From Syntrophomonas sp. UBA1376 (GTDB lineage: Bacteria > Bacillota > Syntrophomonadia > Syntrophomonadales > Syntrophomonadaceae), in the NCBI GenBank assembly GCA_002305535.1, contig DBRE01000019.1, positions 8,990-24,836 of the forward strand: 15,847 nt of DNA, in the 5' to 3' direction. The notes beneath the pieces were generated by a model. The model worked only from the letters and a program-made list of their open reading frames with translations, did not search any database and was not told where the DNA came from. Of this stretch, positions 1 to 7,292 are shown one piece after another (within the stretch, counting starts at the first letter, position 1; every line of letters begins with the position of its first letter). A program made the position numbers and the translations under genes.

Positions 1-323
1 ATAAAGATAGGCATTTGAATAAGCAAGGGCAAACAAGAGCTAAAAGGGCTGACTCCATGTTCCTTATACATTTCCATCGTTTTGGTCTGCATCATCTGGG
101 GATTATCTTTATACTTATCCTGTATGTATTTCAATTTAGGCTGTAACTGCTGCATTGACCGCATGGAATGCATTTGCTTCTGGGTCAATGGGAACAAAAC
201 CAGTTTAATAGTTATGGTCATGAAAATAATTGCCAAACCATAATTCGGCAACCCTATCTGTCCTGTTAGCGTGTACATCCACTGAATTACATCAGCAAAC
301 CACTGTACAAATGCTTGCCACAA
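1..323 (-). CDS. yidC: YidC/Oxa1 family membrane protein insertase, N-terminal part (cut by window edge)
   Basis: YidC inserts proteins into the cytoplasmic membrane, alone or with the Sec translocon. The 107 visible codons begin MWQAFVQWFADVIQWMY. A hydrophobic segment follows at about residues 28-45 (YGLAIIFMTITIKLVLFPLT). It carries a Lys where many family members have the conserved Arg of the hydrophilic groove; Lys there is, as I recall, common in Clostridia. Next comes a charged amphipathic region (residues 46-90) and the start of the next membrane segment (SSCLPLLIQMPIF). The C-terminal part lies outside the window. The start is TTG at 323-321. An in-frame TAA at 338-336 and no ATG or GTG between them leave it as the only usual start. 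It is the fourth gene of the rpmH-rnpA-yidD-yidC operon, 95 bases after yidD. A strong but badly placed SD lies upstream (see separate entry). Confidence 0.93.
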   Translation of the reverse strand, partial: MWQAFVQWFADVIQWMYTLTGQIGLPNYGLAIIFMTITIKLVLFPLTQKQMHSMRSMQQLQPKLKYIQDKYKDNPQMMQTKTMEMYKEHGVSPFSSCLPLLIQMPIF

Positions 324-360
324 ATTAAACCCTGCTTACCAAAATCTCAGCAGCAGGTTC

Positions 361-369
361 CACCTCCTC
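361..369 (-). promoter_or_regulatory. orphan strong Shine-Dalgarno sequence upstream of yidC
   Basis: GAGGAGGTG on the minus strand is a near-perfect SD, but it lies about 38 bases before the TTG start of yidC, too far to serve it directly. A GTG at 363-361 overlaps the SD itself and opens a 12-codon frame ending in TAA at 327-325, one base before the yidC TTG. A CTG at 356-354 is in the yidC frame at good spacing, but TAA at 338-336 stops that frame. The SD may drive a translationally coupled mini-cistron, or it may be the remnant of an earlier yidC start. Both are inference. Confidence 0.4.
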
Positions 370-418
370 GTAAACCAGCCTGACTCAGTTCTGTTAAGTC
401 GCTTGCCTCTTGATGCCC

Positions 419-625
419 TTATGGCACTGGGTCATATCCACCTGCTTGCCAGGGGTGACACCTAAGTATTCTTCGCACTGCCAACCATCCGCCTTTGCAT
501 ATACCGTATTTATCCACCGCCTGTATCGCATAGGTAGAACAGGAAGGATAAAAGCGGCAGGCTGGCGCCCGAAAACAGGTGACTGCTTGATATATTTTTA
601 TCAAAATAATAGTTATTTTCCTCAT
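419..625 (-). CDS. yidD: YidD, membrane protein insertion efficiency factor
   Basis: YidD is a small, basic, membrane-associated protein that helps YidC-dependent insertion; it belongs to the UPF0161/DUF37 family. At 68 residues it has the usual length. It shows the family signatures: an N-terminal amphipathic segment (ITIILIKIYQ), the cysteine-containing block CRFYPSCSTYAIQA (residues 23-36), and the C-terminal RRILRCHPW...GGYDPVP. The ATG at 625-623 overlaps the rnpA stop as ATGA, so translation is probably coupled to rnpA. The rnpA-yidD-yidC order is the standard one and puts it in the insertase pathway. Identification is secure. Confidence 0.95.
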   Translation of the reverse strand: MRKITIILIKIYQAVTCFRAPACRFYPSCSTYAIQAVDKYGICKGGWLAVRRILRCHPWQAGGYDPVP

Positions 626-957
626 CTAGGCTGGGCCTTTCCCAATACGACCTTAAGATCCTTTTCGAGCTGATCAAATTCAGCTGAGCCGGCATGGTGA
701 CGTACGATCAGTACAAAGTCGTATCCCGGTGCCAGGTCAGGATCCATTTGATGAACCAGGTTTCTAAGCTGTCTTTTTAAGCGATTGCGTATTACTGCTT
801 TTCCTACCTTTACACTGGTAATGAATCCATAGCGATTATGATCCAGATGATTTTTCATAACGTAAAGAATTATGAATCTCCCCGGGATTTTTTTGCCATT
901 CTTGTAAATATTGTTGTATTCCTGAGTAGTCGTTATTCTAAATTCTCTACCCAGCAT
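622..957 (-). CDS. rnpA: Ribonuclease P protein component
   Basis: RnpA is the protein cofactor of the RNase P ribozyme, which removes 5' leaders from precursor tRNAs. At 111 residues it fits the family's usual 110-125. The RNR signature is clear: KVGKAVIRNRLKRQLR at residues 50-65, with R57-N58-R59 in the RNA-binding helix. The C-terminal part has the expected GYDFVLIVR strand (residues 78-86). Translation starts at ATG 957-955 behind a GAGGAAGG SD. The gene sits 44 bases after rpmH and overlaps yidD by four bases, the universal bacterial arrangement. It probably shares the rpmH transcript. Confidence 0.96.
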   Translation of the reverse strand: MLGREFRITTTQEYNNIYKNGKKIPGRFIILYVMKNHLDHNRYGFITSVKVGKAVIRNRLKRQLRNLVHQMDPDLAPGYDFVLIVRHHAGSAEFDQLEKDLKVVLGKAQPR

Positions 958-1001
958 GGAAAACCTTCCTCGGAGTAAAATAAAAGGCCGTTACCACGAC
1001 C

Positions 1002-1136
1002 TTAAGCCGATATGGTTTTTCTGCCTTTTCTGCGGCGGCTTGCCAGAATCTTGCGCCCCGCGCTGCTTGACATACGGCTACGAAATCCGTGTACTTTTTT
1101 TCTACGGCGGGTTTTGGGCTGATAGGTTCTCTTCAT
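1002..1136 (-). CDS. rpmH: 50S ribosomal protein L34
   Basis: L34 is a small, very basic protein of the large ribosomal subunit. The 44-residue product starts MKRTYQPKTRRRKKVHGFRS and ends RRRKGRKTISA, matching the family along its whole length. The open frame extends upstream, but the ATG at 1136-1134 is chosen because MKRTYQP is the invariant N-terminus and an AAGGAGG SD lies about 10 bases before it. It is the first gene of the leftward operon with rnpA, yidD and yidC, and a consensus promoter ends about 30 bases upstream. Confidence 0.97.
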   Translation of the reverse strand: MKRTYQPKTRRRKKVHGFRSRMSSSAGRKILASRRRKGRKTISA

Positions 1137-1172
1137 TATTAAAAAGGCCTCCTTATCTAAATAGCACCTATT

Positions 1173-1202
1173 ATTATAGAGATGCCGTCGCAGCCATGTC
1201 AA
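1173..1202 (-). promoter_or_regulatory. sigma-A promoter of the rpmH-rnpA-yidD-yidC operon
   Basis: On the minus strand there is a perfect TTGACA (1202-1197), an 18-base spacer and a perfect TATAAT (1178-1173). The predicted transcript begins near 1166 and gives a leader of about 30 bases containing the rpmH SD. No better match is seen upstream of rpmH. Confidence 0.85.
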
Positions 1203-1221
1203 GCCGTACCACATCTATACT

Positions 1222-1249
1222 TTGAAACTACGTTATTATTTGCTATCAT
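1222..1249 (+). promoter_or_regulatory. dnaA: probable dnaA promoter
   Basis: TTGAAA at 1222-1227 and TATCAT at 1244-1249 are separated by 16 bases, with an extended -10 TG two bases before the -10 hexamer. Its -35 lies only 20 bases from that of the divergent rpmH promoter. The leader would run about 120 bases across both upstream DnaA boxes, which would allow autoregulation by DnaA. TATACT at 1279-1284 is an alternative -10 but has a poor -35. Confidence 0.5.
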
Positions 1250-1311
1250 TAATAATATGTTTAGCTTAATTTTCAGGGTATACTTAAGAATATAAGTCAT
1301 CTCGTTTTTGA

Positions 1312-1320
1312 TTATCCACA
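1312..1320 (+). other. DnaA box, perfect TTATCCACA
   Basis: This is an exact match to the DnaA box consensus TTATNCACA, 54 bases before the dnaA start codon. It lies in the predicted dnaA leader. Confidence 0.85.
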
Positions 1321-1345
1321 TAGAAATACTTTTCAACAGAAGAAT

Positions 1346-1354
1346 TTTTCCACA
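1346..1354 (+). other. DnaA box, one mismatch (TTTTCCACA)
   Basis: It differs from TTATCCACA by one base, has the same orientation as the box at 1312, and starts 34 bases downstream of that box's start. It lies just before the dnaA SD, so DnaA binding here could interfere with dnaA expression. Confidence 0.55.
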
Positions 1355-1373
1355 TATACACAGGAGGATTGGA

Positions 1374-2696
1374 ATGCCCTACCGACACGACTTGGCCACA
1401 GCCTGGACTAAGGTTATGCAGATCATTCGCGAAGAAATTGGCTCTACCAGCTTTGATATATGGTTTTCTGCAACCAATTTAAGTGCTGTACAGAACAATA
1501 CAATATATATAATGGTTCCTAACACCCTGACCAAAGAGTGGATAGAATCCCGCTATTTAGACATTATTTTGAACCACCTGCGCTCCCTAACTAATCAGGA
1601 TGTTACTTTGGAGCTGATTACCGATGCTCTTCCTCATCAAGAAGGGGGGCCTTCTTTTCTTAATACCAAATATACTTTTGATACCTTTGTGGTAGGCAAT
1701 AGCAATCGTTTTGCTCATGCCGCCTGCTATGCAGTAGGAGAAGCCCCGGCTCGGGCTTATAACCCTCTTTTCATTTATGGAGGAGTGGGATTAGGTAAAA
1801 CTCATTTAATGCAAGCCATCGGCCATCGCATCATAGAGAAAAATAGATCATCTACGGTTACTTATGTATCTTCAGAACAGTTTACCAATGAACTGATCAG
1901 CTCCATTCGCGATGATAAGACTTCCAGTTTTCGCAACAAATATCGCAATATAGATGTACTCCTGATCGATGATATTCAATTTTTGGCTGGCAAAGAACGT
2001 ACTCAAGAAGAATTTTTCCATACTTTTAACAGTTTATACGAAACCAATAAACAACTTGTGATATCCAGTGATCGACCACCTAGAAATATTCCTACTCTGG
2101 AAGATCGCCTCCGCAGTCGCTTCGAATGGGGTTTGATCTGTGATATCCAGCCTCCCGATTTGGAAACTCGTATTGCTATCCTGCGCAAAAAGGCGCAGAT
2201 GGAAGAATTAAATATCCCTTACGATATTCTCGATTATATTGCCAATAGTATTGAATCAAATATAAGAGAATTAGAGGGGGCTTTGATCCGTCTGGTGGCT
2301 TATGCCACCGTAACCGGACAAGCTCTGGATATGGCTTTGGCAACTGAAGCATTGAAGGATATCCTGCCCCCACCCAGGCCTCGTAAAATAACGATCGAAA
2401 TGATTCAAAAAGAAATATGTTCCTATTATAATCTGGAAATGAGTGAACTAGTATCCAAGAAGCGCAATAAACAAGTAGTCTTTCCACGGCAGGTAGCTAT
2501 GTTTTTATGTCGTAAAATAACCGATGCCTCTTTTCCGCAAATTGGTGATCAATTTGGAGGTCGTGATCATACTACGGTTATACATGCAGTGGAAAAAATA
2601 GAAAAAGAAGTCAATGATAATTCTGAGCTAGCAGCCACGCTAGATGAGTTATCCCAACGCTTGAACTCCAATCATCTACATTCGGAGCAGTTATGA
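1374..2696 (+). CDS. dnaA: Chromosomal replication initiator protein DnaA
   Basis: DnaA binds the origin boxes, forms an ATP-dependent filament and melts the origin. The 440 residues show all four domains. Domain I (about 1-85) begins with DLATAWTKVMQII and includes SFDIWFSAT, and the linker is short. The AAA+ core has Walker A GGVGLGKTH (136-144), Walker B LLIDD (196-200) and the arginine-rich RLRSRFEWGL (245-254). Domain IV (about 338-440) ends in the box-binding helix-turn-helix with signature GGRDHTTVIHAVEKIE (395-410). ATG at 1374 is chosen because AGGAGG ends seven bases before it and the family N-terminus begins here; the frame stays open upstream to 1308 without family similarity. Boxes on both sides support its identity and the origin. 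Confidence 0.98.
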   Translation: MPYRHDLATAWTKVMQIIREEIGSTSFDIWFSATNLSAVQNNTIYIMVPNTLTKEWIESRYLDIILNHLRSLTNQDVTLELITDALPHQEGGPSFLNTKYTFDTFVVGNSNRFAHAACYAVGEAPARAYNPLFIYGGVGLGKTHLMQAIGHRIIEKNRSSTVTYVSSEQFTNELISSIRDDKTSSFRNKYRNIDVLLIDDIQFLAGKERTQEEFFHTFNSLYETNKQLVISSDRPPRNIPTLEDRLRSRFEWGLICDIQPPDLETRIAILRKKAQMEELNIPYDILDYIANSIESNIRELEGALIRLVAYATVTGQALDMALATEALKDILPPPRPRKITIEMIQKEICSYYNLEMSELVSKKRNKQVVFPRQVAMFLCRKITDASFPQIGDQFGGRDHTTVIHAVEKIEKEVNDNSELAATLDELSQRLNSNHLHSEQL

Positions 2697-2745
2697 ACAG
2701 GCTTATCCTTAAAGCGGAGCGTCGATTTTAGATAGTTGGACAGGC

Positions 2746-2754
2746 TTATCCACA
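2746..2754 (+). other. DnaA box, perfect TTATCCACA
   Basis: This exact consensus box lies 50 bases after the dnaA stop codon, upstream of the CTA triplets and the A/T run. It may serve as the loading box for the DnaA filament. Confidence 0.85.
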
Positions 2755-2766
2755 TATTCAATACAT

Positions 2767-2807
2767 CTACTACGGCTACTGCGAAAGTCTAATAATTAAT
2801 AAATAAA
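2767..2807 (+). other. candidate DnaA-trio and DNA unwinding element
   Basis: CTACTAC (2767-2773) and CTACTG (2776-2781) read as 3'-GAT triplets on the opposite strand, the DnaA-trio pattern described in Bacillus. They lie 12 bases after a perfect DnaA box and before an 18-base A/T-only tract (2790-2807). The triplets are interrupted by CGG, so the match is imperfect. Confidence 0.4.
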
Positions 2808-2846
2808 CAGAGGGTTGTAGAAAAACAATCTTTGGGAGGGGTTTCT

Positions 2847-3986
2847 TTGAAATTTAGTATTGAAAAAAATGAGTTATCAGCTCTTACCGCTTTGGTTTAT
2901 CGGGCTGCCTCCAGCAAAAACACCATACCGGTTCTGTCTGGGCTATTGATCGAAGCATCTTTGGATAAGGGACTGACCATGACCGCTACTGATCTGGAAA
3001 TCGGTATCAGGGCATCCACTAATCAGGTACAAATACAGGAGGAAGGTACAGTTCTAGTAAATGCCCATTATTTTGCTGATTTTATAAAGCTTCTCCCGGA
3101 ATCGATCATTGGACTGGAACTGAATCGAGAGACTTCTCGCTTGGATATTACCTACGGCCGCTCTACTGGATATATAAATACTTATCAGGATCAGGAATAC
3201 CCGGGACTGCCTATAGACAATATGGAACATCGCTTTTCTCTGCCCCAAAATGTACTCAAAGAAGCTTTTAAGAAAACATCCTTTGCGGCAGCAGCTACTC
3301 ATTTCCGCCAGGTTTTTACTGGTGTATTATTTGATATTTTAGACGGGGGCCTGTTAAAAATTGTAGCCTCCGATACTCATCGCCTGGCCTATTATAGTTA
3401 TGATCTGGGCAAATCCGATCTTTCACCATTCAATTTCATTATTCCTACTCGAACCGTTAATGAATTAACTCGACTTCTTGACGATGATGAAGAACCGATT
3501 GATTTGAGTTTCAGTAACAACAATGTTATTTTTTCTCGGGGAAATACTATTCTTTTGTCACGTTTGATCGAGGGTCAGTATCCCAACTATGAACAAGTAG
3601 TTCCTAAAGAGTTCAGTACCAGCTTGACTATTAATTCTCAGGTACTCACTACTACCCTGGAAAGAGCTCGAACCATGCCTACCGATGAAAAAATAAAAAT
3701 ACACCATGTTCAATTCCAGTTGGGGGAAAAGGAAATCACTGTCAACGCTTTTTCCGAAGTGATGGGTGAGATAGAAGAAGTGATCGAAGACTTTGAGATC
3801 AGCGGAGAAGTAGATTTCCGTATCGCTTTTAATACCAATTATTTTTTAGAAGCAATGAAAATTTTTACCGCCGAAACTGATAAAATAAACGTGCAGATGT
3901 CAGGTGCATTAGGACCATCTTTGATAACCAACCCGGAGAAGGATAACTATTTGTATGTGTTGGTACCTCTGCGAACCAATCAATAA
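2847..3986 (+). CDS. dnaN: DNA polymerase III beta subunit (sliding clamp)
   Basis: The beta clamp is a ring-shaped dimer that encircles DNA, tethers DNA polymerase III and recruits many repair proteins. The 379-residue product has the usual length for three clamp-fold domains. It opens MKFSIEKNELSALTAL, contains the central ASDTHRLAYY (just before residue 190) and ends in the typical LYVLVPLRTNQ. The start is TTG at 2847, five bases after GGGAGGGG. A TTG at 2832 in the same frame is rejected because it lies before that SD. dnaN follows the downstream origin segment and precedes recF by 18 bases. Confidence 0.97.
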   Translation: MKFSIEKNELSALTALVYRAASSKNTIPVLSGLLIEASLDKGLTMTATDLEIGIRASTNQVQIQEEGTVLVNAHYFADFIKLLPESIIGLELNRETSRLDITYGRSTGYINTYQDQEYPGLPIDNMEHRFSLPQNVLKEAFKKTSFAAAATHFRQVFTGVLFDILDGGLLKIVASDTHRLAYYSYDLGKSDLSPFNFIIPTRTVNELTRLLDDDEEPIDLSFSNNNVIFSRGNTILLSRLIEGQYPNYEQVVPKEFSTSLTINSQVLTTTLERARTMPTDEKIKIHHVQFQLGEKEITVNAFSEVMGEIEEVIEDFEISGEVDFRIAFNTNYFLEAMKIFTAETDKINVQMSGALGPSLITNPEKDNYLYVLVPLRTNQ

Positions 3987-4004
3987 GGAGTGGTGAACCA
4001 GTCC

Positions 4005-5114
4005 TTGAAGGTTATTGATTATAGGGCTACTAATTTTAGAAATTTACTCTGTGTAGAACACCAGCCATCTCCGGCTATGAATATTATCGTGGGTGATAAT
4101 GCCCAGGGAAAAACCAATCTTCTTGAAGCCCTGTGTGTTTTAGCGACCGGCAGCTCATTTCGAACCAACAGTGATCGGGTTTTGGTCAATGATCAGGCCG
4201 AAGCTTATGAACTGAGTTCTAGCTACGAATATGACCAGCGCTGCTTTGAGACCAATATCAAATATAATGCCAGAACCGGTAAGGTCATCACCCTCAACGG
4301 ACGAAAAACTAACCCTCACCATCCTGATCGTCTGCGTGTGGTTGTTTTTACACCAGACGATTTGTATTTGGTAAAGGGATCACCCAGCCGCAGACGATTT
4401 TTCCTTGATTTCTTATTAAAACAGGCGGGAGCAGAATACGGGTACCATCTGGATAACTATGTTAAAATTTTAAGAAAAAGAAATGTTTTGTTAAAAAAGA
4501 ACCAAGCTAATACCAAAACATTCAAACTTACTACGGAGGTTTTTGTTGAACAAGCTGTCCGCTTAGTAGTAGCCCGAATTCAGATGGTCAATTTACTTGA
4601 TCAATTGGTGGGCCCGCTCTATCAGGACATCAGCGGAGAAAATTTAGGAGGATTGAAATTACGCTATGCTATTTCATTTCCCTTAGATAGTGGTAAAATA
4701 AACTTTGAAAATTTAAGAATATCCATGTTAAACCATCTTGATACAATAAAAGAGCAAGAATGTGCTCGTAAAAGTAGTTTATCAGGTCCCCACCGGGAAG
4801 ATATAAATATATATCTAAACAATCATCCTGCCCGTCAATTTGCCTCGCAAGGGCAACAGCGCAGTATAGCGGTGAGTCTTAAACTAGCTGAATTGATGGC
4901 CATACAACAAGCAAAAGGTGAGTTTCCCGTTTTTCTCTTAGACGAGGTGTTGTCAGAACTGGATAAGGAGCGGCAGCAACGGTTGCTAGAATATCTGCAA
5001 AAAGCCTCCTTCCAGAGTTTTCTCACCACCGTAAACCTGGAAAAAAATCAGTTCGCAGACAGCCAGGCCTCCATTTACCGCATGTCAGGCGGAAAACTAT
5101 CAGGAAAGGAGTAA
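4005..5114 (+). CDS. recF: DNA replication and repair protein RecF
   Basis: RecF is an SMC-like ATPase that helps load RecA at single-strand gaps with RecO and RecR. The product is 369 residues from TTG 4005. It carries Walker A GDNAQGKTN (30-38), the signature LSGPHREDI followed by SQGQQRS, and Walker B FLLDEVLSELD (D313-E314). GTG codons at 3990 and 3993 are in frame, but 3990 is inside the AAGGAG sequence and 3993 is only two bases after it. TTG 4005 has GGTGA seven bases before it and places FRNL at residue 11, where RecF proteins normally have it. Start confidence is moderate; gene identity is secure. Confidence 0.95.
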   Translation: MKVIDYRATNFRNLLCVEHQPSPAMNIIVGDNAQGKTNLLEALCVLATGSSFRTNSDRVLVNDQAEAYELSSSYEYDQRCFETNIKYNARTGKVITLNGRKTNPHHPDRLRVVVFTPDDLYLVKGSPSRRRFFLDFLLKQAGAEYGYHLDNYVKILRKRNVLLKKNQANTKTFKLTTEVFVEQAVRLVVARIQMVNLLDQLVGPLYQDISGENLGGLKLRYAISFPLDSGKINFENLRISMLNHLDTIKEQECARKSSLSGPHREDINIYLNNHPARQFASQGQQRSIAVSLKLAELMAIQQAKGEFPVFLLDEVLSELDKERQQRLLEYLQKASFQSFLTTVNLEKNQFADSQASIYRMSGGKLSGKE

Positions 5115-5118
5115 TCGC

Positions 5119-5379
5119 GTGTACATCCATCTAGGCAACAACTATATAATTTCCACCCAGAACATCATTGCCATTATTAATCTGAATCCACCCTTGAATG
5201 AGGACATTAAAGATATTATGGAGATCGCCCGCTCAGAGAGAAAGCTAGTCAATATCAGTGAAAAGGGAAAGAATAAAGCCCTGATCCTCTGTGATGACAG
5301 GGCTTACCTGTCACCCATCTCTTCTAACACCCTCTATAAGCGAGCTTCTCACTTTGCTGAGGAGGATAGCAATGACTGA
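5119..5379 (+). CDS. remB: DUF370 protein, RemB (YaaB)-like
   Basis: This is a small DUF370 protein of 86 residues. It resembles Bacillus RemB (YaaB) in its first residues (MYIHLGNNYIISTQNIIAI), in the C-terminal block SPISSNTLYKRA (residues 65-76), and in its position between recF and gyrB. The related RemA is a DNA-binding activator of biofilm and osmoprotection genes in Bacillus; the role of the recF-linked paralogue is less clear. The start is GTG 5119 with AAGGAG ending seven bases before it. It begins four bases after recF, and its last eight bases overlap gyrB in another frame, suggesting coupled translation. Confidence 0.9.
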   Translation: MYIHLGNNYIISTQNIIAIINLNPPLNEDIKDIMEIARSERKLVNISEKGKNKALILCDDRAYLSPISSNTLYKRASHFAEEDSND

Positions 5380-7276
5380 TTTTAACAATGGTTACAATGC
5401 CTCCGATATCCAGGTTTTGGAAGGATTGGAGGCAGTCCGCAAGCGTCCAAGTATGTATATTGGTTCCACTGGTCCCCGGGGTCTGCATCATCTGGTGTTT
5501 GAAATAGTGGACAACAGCATTGATGAGGCAGTAGCCGGCTTTTGTGACACTATAACCGTTACTCTGCATAAGGATGATTGGGTGACAGTTACCGATAATG
5601 GACGGGGTATTCCGGTAGACATACACCCCACAATGGGAATTCCTGCACTGGAAGTTATTTTGACGACTCTCCATTCCGGAGGAAAGTTCGGTGGCAGCGG
5701 CTACAATATTTCCGGTGGGCTTCACGGAGTTGGTCTTTCTGTGGTAAATGCGCTGTCCAGTCATATGGACATTACTATTTTTCGGGACGGACAAGTATAT
5801 AAACAAGCCTATGAACGGGGAGGACCGGTAGGGGATATATACACAGAGGGCACCACTACAGCAACCGGAACATCGATTCGTTTCCAGCCCGATGCACAGA
5901 TATTTGAGATAACAGTTTTGGAGCGCGACATCATAGAACAGCGCTTACGCGAACTGGCCTTTCTTAATCAGGGGCTAAAGATCTTGTTCTACGACGAACG
6001 GGATGAAGGGTATGAAAAGGAGTTTCATTATGAAGATGGGTTGCGGGATTTTGTAGCTTACCTGAATAGGAGCAAAGAGACCCTAACGGAAACCCCCTTT
6101 TATACAGAGTGCCAAAAAGAAGACGTGATTGTCCGCATGGCCCTGCAATATAATTCGGGCTATACTGAGAACATTTATTCCTTTGCCAATAATATTCATA
6201 CTCAGGAAGGCGGAACCCATGAAGTAGGGTTTAAGAATGGCCTGACCAGAGTAGTCAACGACTATGCTAAAAAGAATAACCTGCTCAAAGAAAGCGACAG
6301 CAACCTTTCCGGAGAAGATATCCGTGAAGGGCTAGCCGCCATTATTTCTGTGCTGGTCAAAGAGCCACAATTTGAAGGGCAAACCAAAACCAAACTGGGC
6401 AATACGTACATTCGTGGCATTGTTGAATCAGCCGTGTTTGAAAGCTTTGAGGATTATCTTAATGAAAACCCAACCATAGCGCGCCGTATAACCGAAAAGG
6501 CCATATCGGCCCGTCGTGCCCGGGAGGCAGCCAAAAAAGCCCGGGAACTGACCCGACGTAAGAGTGCTCTGGAGACCACCACCTTGCCGGGGAAATTGGC
6601 CGATTGCAGCAGCCGAGACCCAGCTGTCTCCGAATTATTTATTGTGGAAGGTAATTCCGCCGGCGGATCAGCCAAACAGGGACGGGATCGTAATATCCAG
6701 GCCATACTGCCTTTGCGGGGGAAAATCCTTAACGTGGAAAAAGCCAGGCTGGATCGGGTGCTTTCCAATGAGGAGATCCGTTCGCTGATAACCGCTATGG
6801 GTACAGGAATAGACGAAGACTTCGACATAAAAAAAGCCCGCTATCACAAGCTTTTTATCATGACCGATGCGGATGTGGATGGTTCACATATAAGGGTATT
6901 GCTCTTAACCTTTTTCTATAGATTTATGCGGCCTCTGATAGAGGAAGGCTATGTTTACATTGCCCAACCACCCCTATATGGCGTCAAGCGAGGCAATGAG
7001 ATCCACTATTTCCATGATGACGAGACCATGAATGAATTCATAGCTCAGTCCGGTAAGAAGTGGGTTATACAGCGATATAAAGGTCTGGGGGAAATGGATC
7101 CTGAACAACTCTGGGAAACGACAATGAACCCTGAGAATCGGCACATCTTTCAGGTCACTGTGGAAGATGCTATTCGCGCTGATGAAATATTTTCCGATCT
7201 TATGGGAGATAACGTGGAGCCCCGTAGAGAGTTTATTCAGGCCAATGCCAGGTTCGTAACCAACCTGGACATTTAA
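5372..7276 (+). CDS. gyrB: DNA gyrase subunit B
   Basis: GyrB provides the ATPase and part of the cleavage centre of gyrase, which introduces negative supercoils. At 634 residues it is the short form usual in Gram-positives. The GHKL ATPase is seen in EIVDNSIDEA (E44, N48), DNGRGIP (75-81) and GGLHGVGLSVVNALS (115-129). The TOPRIM domain has EGNSAGG (E426) and the metal-binding DADVD (D499, D501, D503). The C-terminal GyrA-binding tail has RYKGLGEMDPEQLWETTM. Translation starts at ATG 5372, behind GAGGAGG, inside the end of remB. gyrA follows after 16 bases. The frame is open 81 bases further upstream, but that part lies in remB and lacks family similarity. Confidence 0.98.
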   Translation: MTDFNNGYNASDIQVLEGLEAVRKRPSMYIGSTGPRGLHHLVFEIVDNSIDEAVAGFCDTITVTLHKDDWVTVTDNGRGIPVDIHPTMGIPALEVILTTLHSGGKFGGSGYNISGGLHGVGLSVVNALSSHMDITIFRDGQVYKQAYERGGPVGDIYTEGTTTATGTSIRFQPDAQIFEITVLERDIIEQRLRELAFLNQGLKILFYDERDEGYEKEFHYEDGLRDFVAYLNRSKETLTETPFYTECQKEDVIVRMALQYNSGYTENIYSFANNIHTQEGGTHEVGFKNGLTRVVNDYAKKNNLLKESDSNLSGEDIREGLAAIISVLVKEPQFEGQTKTKLGNTYIRGIVESAVFESFEDYLNENPTIARRITEKAISARRAREAAKKARELTRRKSALETTTLPGKLADCSSRDPAVSELFIVEGNSAGGSAKQGRDRNIQAILPLRGKILNVEKARLDRVLSNEEIRSLITAMGTGIDEDFDIKKARYHKLFIMTDADVDGSHIRVLLLTFFYRFMRPLIEEGYVYIAQPPLYGVKRGNEIHYFHDDETMNEFIAQSGKKWVIQRYKGLGEMDPEQLWETTMNPENRHIFQVTVEDAIRADEIFSDLMGDNVEPRREFIQANARFVTNLDI

Positions 7277-7292
7277 CAGGAGATGATGATCA

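Larger units (their letters stand above)
1203..1373. other. oriC, upstream part (rpmH-dnaA intergenic)
   Basis: This AT-rich gap between the divergent rpmH and dnaA genes holds one perfect DnaA box and one near-match just before dnaA, with AT-rich sequence at 1229-1265. In Firmicutes the origin is usually split into DnaA-box clusters before and after dnaA, and this gap sits at the expected place. The box number is low compared with Bacillus, so the boundary of the functional origin is inferred. Confidence 0.75.
2697..2846. other. oriC, downstream part (dnaA-dnaN intergenic)
   Basis: The 150-base gap after dnaA holds a perfect DnaA box (2746-2754), CTA-type triplets (2767-2781) and a pure A/T run (2790-2807). 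This is the usual location of the unwinding element in Firmicutes with a split origin. A TTATCCTTA at 2703 differs from the box in two positions and is not counted. I see no convincing separate dnaN promoter. Confidence 0.7.

Noticed and set aside
410..673. 87-codon plus-strand open frame opposite yidD and rnpA
   Set aside because: It is antisense to two secure genes and has no SD.
1168..1180. CTATTATTATAG as a DnaA-trio before dnaA
   Set aside because: No DnaA box lies next to it on the required side, and the stretch is accounted for by the rpmH -10 element.
2703..2711. TTATCCTTA as a further DnaA box
   Set aside because: It has two mismatches in the conserved 3' half (ACA), so it is not a credible box without binding data.
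5324..5806. 160-codon open frame on the minus strand across the remB end and gyrB start
   Set aside because: It is antisense to the conserved GyrB ATPase domain and shows no recognisable domain or SD.
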